Assembly: GCA_030592355.1 (NCBI GenBank)
Contig: JAUVJE010000020.1
Span: forward strand, 1 to 18,249
Direction of reading: 5' to 3'
Source: Clostridia bacterium
GTDB taxonomy: Bacteria > Bacillota > Clostridia > DUPQ01
DNA length: 18,249 nucleotides
Part shown: piece after piece, positions 8,919 through 14,599 of the stretch
How positions within the stretch are numbered: the first letter of the stretch is position 1
How the letters are laid out: each line of letters starts with the position of its first letter
Position numbers and translations under genes: made by a program
The notes under the pieces: generated by a model
Told to the model about the DNA's origin: nothing
Databases searched by the model: none
The model's input: the letters and a program-made list of their open reading frames with translations, nothing else

Positions 8919-9853
8919 ACCGCTTTCAGATATTCCAGAACCGTTTCCAAAGCATCTGAATTTTCTACATTCATAATGGTCACGCCGCGGTCTGTCTTTT
9001 TAATCAATCCGCTAAGAACTTTGCCCGGGCCAATTTCAATAAATGTATCCACACCGTCAGCTATCATATTCCTTATTGTGTTGGTCCATTTCACCGTATT
9101 GCTTACCTGGTCCACCAGTAACCGTTTGATATCCTCTTTTGAAGTAACCTTTTCCCCTGTAACATTTGCGTAAACCGGAATAACCATATCGCTTATGTCA
9201 ATGGCATCCAGTTCTTTTGAGAGTTTTTCTCCGGCGCCTTTTAATAATTTGCAGTGGAAAGGTGCGCTGACTTTGAGCGGGATTACCCTTTTGGCACCTT
9301 TTTCCGCAAGTATTTCACCTGCTGCGGCAAGTGCGGCAATTTCCCCGGAAATAACTATCTGCCCGGGGCAATTATAGTTTGCACATGCAACATAACCTGT
9401 GTCGGCGACTTCTTTGCAAACGTTTTCTACTGTTTCCTCATCCAAAGCAATAACAGCCGTCATTCCGCCCACACCCTCCGGAACCTCTTCTTGCATAAAT
9501 TTCCCACGTTTTTCAACCAACGCAACTGCATCAGCAAAACCCAGTGAACCGGCAAGCACATGCGCTGTAAATTCACCAAGGCTCAATCCCGCCGTACAAT
9601 CCGGTGCGACACCAGAAGTTTCAATTGCTTTATAAATAGCCCAACTTGCAGTCAATATAGCCGGCTGAGTGTTCTGTGTTATTTTAAGTTTTTCCTCGGG
9701 ACCTTCAAAAACAAGTTCCCTCATATCATATCCGAGTTTTTCGGAAGCTTGGTCGAACACTTCTGCGGCCGCCGGATATTGATCAACTATATCCTTGGCC
9801 ATGCCGACATATTGGGCACCCTGTCCTGGGAAAACAAATGCAATTTTACCCAT
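8915..9853 (-). CDS. fabD: Malonyl-CoA:ACP transacylase
   Basis: FabD transfers malonyl from CoA to ACP, making the elongation substrate. The 312-residue protein has 'FPGQGAQ' near the N-terminus. The nucleophile is S91 in GLSLGEF; family members often have GHSLGEY, and the Leu variant is common in Firmicutes. It also has the malonyl-binding R116 and catalytic H200 in 'SAPFHCKLL'. A GGAGAAATCTA ribosome site precedes the ATG, which overlaps the plsX stop by one base (TAATG). Its 3' end overlaps fabG by 4 bp. Malonyl-CoA, its substrate, is also the ligand that relieves FapR repression of this operon. Confidence 0.96.
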   Translation of the reverse strand: MGKIAFVFPGQGAQYVGMAKDIVDQYPAAAEVFDQASEKLGYDMRELVFEGPEEKLKITQNTQPAILTASWAIYKAIETSGVAPDCTAGLSLGEFTAHVLAGSLGFADAVALVEKRGKFMQEEVPEGVGGMTAVIALDEETVENVCKEVADTGYVACANYNCPGQIVISGEIAALAAAGEILAEKGAKRVIPLKVSAPFHCKLLKGAGEKLSKELDAIDISDMVIPVYANVTGEKVTSKEDIKRLLVDQVSNTVKWTNTIRNMIADGVDTFIEIGPGKVLSGLIKKTDRGVTIMNVENSDALETVLEYLKAV

Positions 9854-10848
9854 TAGATTTCTCCTTCTAACGTCATCTTTATATGACCGGTTATATCCGC
9901 ATGCGCCAGTCTGGCGGTTTTAGATATTACATTCTTAATTGTTAAAGCATTTGAGCTACCGTGGCTCTTTATTATAAGGCCGTTGACTCCGAGTATAGGT
10001 GCGCCTCCGACAATATCCGGGTCCATCGGTGTAAAAAACTTTTTCAAATCCTTTTTCAATATTGCACCGGCAATTTTGGAAAATGTATTTCTTTTTACCA
10101 TGCTTTTAATACTATCAAGAAAATACATTCCCGTTCCCTCGAGAAATTTCAGCAATATATTACCGACAAAACCATCACATACAACTATCTTGGCCTTTCC
10201 CTCGATTATATCGTTGCCTTCAAGATTGCCGACAAAATTTAGATTGGTTTTCTTAAGAAGCACATGTGCTTCTTTGACTTCCGGAGTTCCCTTTGTATCC
10301 TCTGAACCAATATTTATCAGTCCGACGGTAGGATTGTCCAGTTCATACAACGCCTTCATATATTCAGTTCCGAAATTAGCAAACTGTACATAGCTTTCAG
10401 CACGGACGGCTGAGTTCAATCCCGCGTCAATCAACAAGGTTTCTCCTCCCTTTGTAGGGATTACGGCCCCCAGCGCCGGTCTAAGAACACCTTTCATTCT
10501 TCCGATAAGCAAGAGCGACGCTGCTAAAAGAGCACCTGTGTTTCCGGCTGAAAGAAATGCATCGCCTTCCTTTTTCTTAAGCATATTAACTCCAACCACC
10601 ATAGACGAATCCTTTTTAATTTTTATAGCGGTTGTAGGTTTGTCGTCATTTGTAATTATTTCTGTAGTGTGCCTTATCGCAATACGTCTTTTATCATAAT
10701 CCTCATCACTAAGAACACCATTAATCACAGACATATCGCCAATTATGGTAATATCGTAGCCTTTTTCACTGTTAACGGCGTCAACGCACCCCTTAACAAT
10801 AGCGACCGGCGCATTGTCTCCGCCCATCGCATCAACCAGTATCCTCAA
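9853..10848 (-). CDS. plsX: Phosphate acyltransferase PlsX
   Basis: PlsX converts acyl-ACP to acyl phosphate, the acyl donor for PlsY in the first step of Gram-positive phospholipid synthesis. It is a peripheral membrane enzyme linking fatty acid and phospholipid synthesis. The 331-residue protein begins MRILVDAMGGDNAP, and has 'GNTGALLAAS', 'ALGAVIPT', 'NIGSEDTKG' and 'VVCDGFVGN', all family hallmarks. The start codon is TTG, supported by GGAGG 8 nt upstream and by the conserved N-terminus. It begins 15 bp after the fapR stop and overlaps fabD by one base. Confidence 0.96.
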   Translation of the reverse strand: MRILVDAMGGDNAPVAIVKGCVDAVNSEKGYDITIIGDMSVINGVLSDEDYDKRRIAIRHTTEIITNDDKPTTAIKIKKDSSMVVGVNMLKKKEGDAFLSAGNTGALLAASLLLIGRMKGVLRPALGAVIPTKGGETLLIDAGLNSAVRAESYVQFANFGTEYMKALYELDNPTVGLINIGSEDTKGTPEVKEAHVLLKKTNLNFVGNLEGNDIIEGKAKIVVCDGFVGNILLKFLEGTGMYFLDSIKSMVKRNTFSKIAGAILKKDLKKFFTPMDPDIVGGAPILGVNGLIIKSHGSSNALTIKNVISKTARLAHADITGHIKMTLEGEI

Positions 10849-10863
10849 ATTATATACCTCCGG

Positions 10864-11421
10864 TTATACTGTTATCAGTATGAATTTGCCGCGGAATACT
10901 TCTTTACGATCCCGAAAAACAATAACCCATACGACAAAATTATTAGTTCTGATTCTCTTTACGTCAGCCTTTGCAACAAGCTTATCCCCACAGTTTACAG
11001 GCACCTTGTACTTGATATTAGCAACTCCAACCAGCGCTACATCCGCATTAATAACTGAAATTGCCGTTGATTCAGCGAATGCATAAATAAAATGGCCGCG
11101 AACAACATCAGACCTTTCAAAAGTCATCTCCTTAGTCGTTTCAAAAACAGCTACTCCACGCTCGTTTAAATCCAGATCTAAAAGCTCTCCCACAATGTCC
11201 CTGCCTGCTAGTGCTCTGACCTTCTCCTGTGTCCTGCGTGCCATTTCCTTAATTCTCTCGCGCAATTCCCTGATTCCCAGCTCAAGACGATCCAATCTGA
11301 CTGTGGGAATGCTAACATCCAGTCTCTTTGAAATTTCCTCGTCTGTTAAAAAGGGTTCTGTTTCAATTATTTTCAGCAATCTGTCATGCCGAATCCTTTT
11401 ATTCTTAGAAGCTTTTGTCAT
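10864..11421 (-). CDS. fapR: Malonyl-CoA-sensing transcriptional repressor FapR
   Basis: FapR represses fatty acid and phospholipid genes and is released from DNA when malonyl-CoA binds. The 185-residue protein has an N-terminal DeoR-like helix-turn-helix (about residues 25-50, 'LTDEEISKRLDVSIPTVRLDR'), a linker helix and a C-terminal hot-dog effector domain (about 75-185) with 'VVRGHFIYAFAES' and 'CGDKLVAKADV' as in Bacillus FapR. ATG at 11421 is chosen because AAAGGGG is spaced 5 nt before it; an in-frame GTG at 11427 overlaps that ribosome site and is unlikely. The gene leads its own regulon operon, and a FapR-type operator sits just upstream, so it should be autoregulated. Confidence 0.95.
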   Translation of the reverse strand: MTKASKNKRIRHDRLLKIIETEPFLTDEEISKRLDVSIPTVRLDRLELGIRELRERIKEMARRTQEKVRALAGRDIVGELLDLDLNERGVAVFETTKEMTFERSDVVRGHFIYAFAESTAISVINADVALVGVANIKYKVPVNCGDKLVAKADVKRIRTNNFVVWVIVFRDRKEVFRGKFILITV

Positions 11422-11444
11422 ATACACCCCTTTATGATTAACAT

Positions 11445-11461
11445 TTATGACCTGATACTAA
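11445..11461 (-). promoter_or_regulatory. FapR operator (predicted)
   Basis: The imperfect palindrome TTAGTATCAGGTCATAA (minus strand) matches half-sites of the TTAGTACC type recalled from Bacillus FapR operators: 7 of 8 on one side and 6 of 8 on the other. It begins 12 nt after the -10 box of the fapR promoter, around the start of transcription and the early leader, where binding would block RNA polymerase. Confidence 0.75.
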
Positions 11462-11473
11462 AAGGTCAAGCTA

Positions 11474-11502
11474 AGTATAATTCATTTGCTAATTATTGAC
11501 AA
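11474..11502 (-). promoter_or_regulatory. Sigma-A promoter of the fapR operon
   Basis: On the minus strand TTGTCA (11502-11497) and TATACT (11479-11474) are separated by exactly 17 nt; each matches the consensus at 5/6. Transcription would start about 50 nt before the fapR ATG, overlapping the FapR operator. Confidence 0.75.
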
Positions 11503-11621
11503 GTCTAAATCTCCCTGCGGGGTTTTCTGCTGCTTTAAATAAACTTAAATAGTAATTCTGCATAATTAGAGGTATTTAGTGTTGATTTTCGGAGGTTTCA
11601 AATAAATTCCATCCTGTAAAG

Positions 11622-11630
11622 TGGTATTAT
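11622..11630 (+). promoter_or_regulatory. Possible extended -10 promoter of the ABC transporter operon
   Basis: TGGTATTAT is an extended -10 element (TGn plus TATTAT, 5/6 to consensus) 31 nt before the ATG at 11662. No good -35 box is present at 17 nt spacing, which is usual for extended -10 promoters. It is divergent from the fapR promoter. Confidence 0.45.
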
Positions 11631-11661
11631 GTAAACTGAAAGTATTTCAGGAGGTAATCTC

Positions 11662-12570
11662 ATGTCCGTAATCAGGACAAACAAGTTAACTAAACATTTT
11701 AAAAACGTAACTGCTGTAAACGGCCTTGAAATAAATGTTCCCAAAGGTTCAATATACGGATTTCTTGGTCCTAACGGTGCAGGGAAAACCACAACTATTA
11801 AGATGCTGACCGGATTTTTGAAACCTGACGGAGGTAATTTTGAAATAGTTGGAAGAAAAGTGGATTTCGGCAATACATCATATATGAAGAATATTGGTTT
11901 CCTGCCCGATGTTCCTTCATTTTATAAATATATGACCGGAATTGACTTTCTCAATTTATGCGCCCATTTCCAGAAATGCAGCACCGATGCTATTGCCGGG
12001 CTTCTTTACGATACCGGTCTGGAAAAAGTAAAAGATAGGAAAATCGGAGCCTACTCAAGGGGCATGAAACAACGCCTTGGAATCGCCCAGGCTCTGGTCA
12101 GCGACCCCGCCATTCTAATACTTGACGAACCGGTGAGCGCCCTTGACCCAATGGGGCGGAAAAGTATTCTTGATATGCTTGTCGCTTTAAAGGGCGCCAA
12201 AACAATTTTCTTCTCCACTCATATCCTGTCGGATGTAGAAAGAATCTGCGATCATGCAGCAATAATTCACGAAGGGAAACTGCTGCTGGAGGGAACCATC
12301 AGCGATATTACCGGGCTTGGCGGTTCAGGCAGAATCATTCTTTCTGTAGATTCCGAAAAGGATTTTCTTTCCTCTCACCTGGCTGATGCCCCATGGGTCA
12401 GCGAATTCAATTATGATGGAAATGAATACTCCATTATGCCTGCGGACGGAGCAGATGCAGGAAAGGAAATCCCTATCCTGCTTACTCATACCGGTGTCTC
12501 TATAATAAAATATGAACAGGCAGAGCCCACACTTGAAGATATTTTCGTAAAGGCGGTAAACGGCAAATGA
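11662..12570 (+). CDS. ABC transporter ATP-binding protein
   Basis: This ATPase energises the permease encoded directly after it. The 302-residue protein has Walker A GPNGAGKT (about 36-43), signature YSRGMKQRLG, Walker B ILILDEP with SALDP, and the H-loop in 'FFSTHILSD'. The Q-loop position reads FLPDVP instead of having Gln, as is often the case in this ABC-2 export-type group (Glu or Asp there). The C-terminal extension of about 80 residues ends 'PTLEDIFVKAV', typical of ATPases paired with ABC-2 permeases. AGGAGGTAATCTC precedes the ATG. The stop overlaps the permease start as ATGA. The substrate cannot be read from the sequence; such pairs export drugs, peptides or lipids, or act in cell-envelope processes. 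Confidence 0.93.
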   Translation: MSVIRTNKLTKHFKNVTAVNGLEINVPKGSIYGFLGPNGAGKTTTIKMLTGFLKPDGGNFEIVGRKVDFGNTSYMKNIGFLPDVPSFYKYMTGIDFLNLCAHFQKCSTDAIAGLLYDTGLEKVKDRKIGAYSRGMKQRLGIAQALVSDPAILILDEPVSALDPMGRKSILDMLVALKGAKTIFFSTHILSDVERICDHAAIIHEGKLLLEGTISDITGLGGSGRIILSVDSEKDFLSSHLADAPWVSEFNYDGNEYSIMPADGADAGKEIPILLTHTGVSIIKYEQAEPTLEDIFVKAVNGK

Positions 12571-13322
12571 GACTTTCATTTTATAAAAAAGAATTTATTG
12601 AATTCTTCCGTACATACAGATTTTATGTGCTCTTTGGTGTCTTTGCTTTTTTCGGCATCCTGAACGCTCCAACTGCCCGATATCTACCTGAACTGATGAA
12701 AGCTATTCCCGATATAGGATTTAAAATTGAAATACCTACCCCGACTATGACGGACTCCTATGTGCAATTCATAAGCAATGTTACAAATTCATTCTTTGCG
12801 CTGATTATAGTATTCATGGGATCGATTTCCACCGAAATAAAAAAGGGAACAATATACCTGGTTCTTTCAAAGGGTGTTTCGCGGTTTGACTTTTACTATT
12901 CTAAGCTCCTGAATGCCTTTGTGATGTATACGGCTGCATATGCCGGATATACTATATTGACTATTGCAGGCACCTGGATTCTCTTTGGCAGCTGGCATTT
13001 TGACGGCCTTATACTTTTGATTCTTTCCTTATATATTTTTGGACTGTTGCTTCTTTCAGCTGTTATATCCGCAAGCGCAACAGCGAAATCGGCAGGACCA
13101 GGTGCTTTTGCAGGTTTTGGGTTTTTAATACTCTTGCCGCTGACGGAATTTTTCAAAGGCGCAGCACAATATCTGCCGGGCAGACTCCTGTCTCTACCGG
13201 TTAATCTTATCAGCAATAATGCCGCCGGAATTGATTTGATTTGGCCTGCCTTGGTATCTGTTTCCCTGTCAGCTGCAATGATAATAGCTGCATCAATAAG
13301 ATTTAGAAAGCGAGAATTATAA
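12567..13322 (+). CDS. ABC-2 type transporter permease
   Basis: The 251-residue protein has about six hydrophobic membrane segments. The first is near residues 20-35, followed by a short extracellular loop with 'MTDSYVQFISNVTNSFF', then 'FMGSISTEIKKGTIYLVLSKGVSR', a segment that resembles the conserved cytoplasmic coupling region of ABC-2 permeases. It begins inside the ATPase stop codon (ATGA), which shows tight coupling, and its stop is 1 bp before the next gene. It should form the membrane half of the exporter. No motif gives its substrate. Confidence 0.9.
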   Translation: MRLSFYKKEFIEFFRTYRFYVLFGVFAFFGILNAPTARYLPELMKAIPDIGFKIEIPTPTMTDSYVQFISNVTNSFFALIIVFMGSISTEIKKGTIYLVLSKGVSRFDFYYSKLLNAFVMYTAAYAGYTILTIAGTWILFGSWHFDGLILLILSLYIFGLLLLSAVISASATAKSAGPGAFAGFGFLILLPLTEFFKGAAQYLPGRLLSLPVNLISNNAAGIDLIWPALVSVSLSAAMIIAASIRFRKREL

Positions 13323-13323
13323 T

Positions 13324-14460
13324 TTGAACGGATTTAATCGTATTTATAATATTTTATCAAAAGAAAAAACCGACTGTGTGCCTTTTATGCCTAAAATCTG
13401 GGTCAAACTAGCATGCGGGATAACCAAAACCCCTCTAGAGGAAATTCTTTCTGATTCCTATAGGGCAATGGAAGTTATATTAGAAGCTGGTAAAATCTGT
13501 AATCTTGACGGGGTAAGAATATTCAGATTTCCTGAACGGGATGTAAAATTCGACGATAACGGCGATTTGCTTGAAATTGTTCATGATTCTCCTATAGGGA
13601 AAATCGACCTTTTGGGCGGTTTGTCAACATATCTTTACAAAGACAATTCCATTAACATTGAAGATGAGCACACTATTGCTTTTCTCCAGTTTTGGAAACA
13701 GAAATCGCCTCTTGCATATGATTTAAAAGACGCGAAACGTATATCAGTACCCGATAAAACTTATTACAAAGAGCTTGGTTTTGATAGTCACATACAACAA
13801 ATTATGAAAAACTCTGATGGAATGGCAATTGTAGGAAACTGCGGTTCTCCTACACTATCCTTTTACTCATATTTCAGGGGCGGAGCATCGGCTTTAATGG
13901 ATTTCTATGATAAACCTGAACTTGTCCATGCAATTATGGATAAAGGGGTTGAAATAGCTATAGAAAAAGGTAAGTTCTGCATAGACAGTGGTCTTAAAAT
14001 ACTTCGGCTAAACGATTCAACAGCAAATATGAACGTCATATCGCCAGATATATTCAGGGAATTTATTAAGCCGCGCTTTAAAGTAGTTTGCGATGAACTT
14101 CATAAGTATGATCCGCAGGTACGTATATACTGTCATAATTGCGGAAATATTCTGCCGGTAATGGCGGACCTTGTCGAGACCGGTCTTGATTGCATAGCGC
14201 CGCTTGATCCCCTTGGAGGATTTACATGTGCCGATGCACGAAAGTCTGTTGCACCAAACTACCCTTTGATGGGAGGAATTGATACTCTCTCCTTTATAAA
14301 CAGCACAAATGAGGAAATCTCCACCGAGGCTCTGCAGTGTATAAACGACGCTGGTAAAAACGGTGGATTTATACTTGGTTCCGGTTGCGTGCTCCCGCCG
14401 GAGTCTAATCCGGATACAATAAAAGCAGTCTCAAAAACCGCTCGCTCCTACTTATACTAA
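13324..14460 (+). CDS. Uroporphyrinogen decarboxylase-superfamily protein, probable corrinoid/thiol methyltransferase
   Basis: The 378-residue protein has the TIM-barrel layout of the URO-D/MtaA/CmuA superfamily. Zinc-type ligands are visible as H271 and C273 in 'YCHNCGN' and C355 in 'LGSGCVLPPES', the His-x-Cys...Cys pattern used by methylcobamide:thiol methyltransferases. The 'RQAGRY' motif of true HemE is absent from the N-terminus, so heme synthesis is unlikely. 'APLDPLGGFTCADARKSV' and 'LMGGIDTL' also fit the family. The start is TTG at 13324, 1 bp after the permease stop; the ribosome site is weak, but the next Met at residue 22 would cut into the conserved N-terminus. It is co-transcribed with the ABC transporter. 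No corrinoid protein gene is visible nearby, so the methyl donor and acceptor are unknown. Confidence 0.85.
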   Translation: MNGFNRIYNILSKEKTDCVPFMPKIWVKLACGITKTPLEEILSDSYRAMEVILEAGKICNLDGVRIFRFPERDVKFDDNGDLLEIVHDSPIGKIDLLGGLSTYLYKDNSINIEDEHTIAFLQFWKQKSPLAYDLKDAKRISVPDKTYYKELGFDSHIQQIMKNSDGMAIVGNCGSPTLSFYSYFRGGASALMDFYDKPELVHAIMDKGVEIAIEKGKFCIDSGLKILRLNDSTANMNVISPDIFREFIKPRFKVVCDELHKYDPQVRIYCHNCGNILPVMADLVETGLDCIAPLDPLGGFTCADARKSVAPNYPLMGGIDTLSFINSTNEEISTEALQCINDAGKNGGFILGSGCVLPPESNPDTIKAVSKTARSYLY

Positions 14461-14496
14461 CCATTATCACACGGTTATCCTATTATTTTTGTCGAC

Positions 14497-14547
14497 AATC
14501 TAACCATCATCCATATATCCCAAGGATGTATGGATGATGGTTAGATT
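14497..14547. repeat. Long hairpin (24-bp stem, 3-nt loop) between convergent genes
   Basis: Arms 14497-14520 and 14524-14547 pair over 24 bp (23 Watson-Crick plus one G-U) around the loop CAA. It lies in the gap between the plus-strand methyltransferase-like gene and the minus-strand anti-sigma gene. A weak TTTCT follows on the plus strand and no clear U-run follows on the minus strand, so it may be a bidirectional terminator of unusual form or a small inverted-repeat element. The rest of 14461-14599 shows nothing recognisable. Confidence 0.85.
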
Positions 14548-14599
14548 TCTGTCCGGTTGTATGTTTTCAAACAGTCGGATTGATATTTAATTAATCATG

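Noticed and set aside
11422..11427. GTG start for fapR at 11427
   Set aside because: It would overlap the AAAGGGG ribosome site; the ATG two codons later is correctly spaced.
11512..11526. CCCTGCGGGGTTTT as a terminator in the fapR-ABC gap
   Set aside because: The stem is only 3-4 bp and lies upstream of two divergent promoters, with no gene ending into it.
13324..14460. Calling this gene hemE (uroporphyrinogen decarboxylase)
   Set aside because: The HemE N-terminal RQAGRY motif is missing and the His-x-Cys...Cys metal motif of methyltransferases is present.
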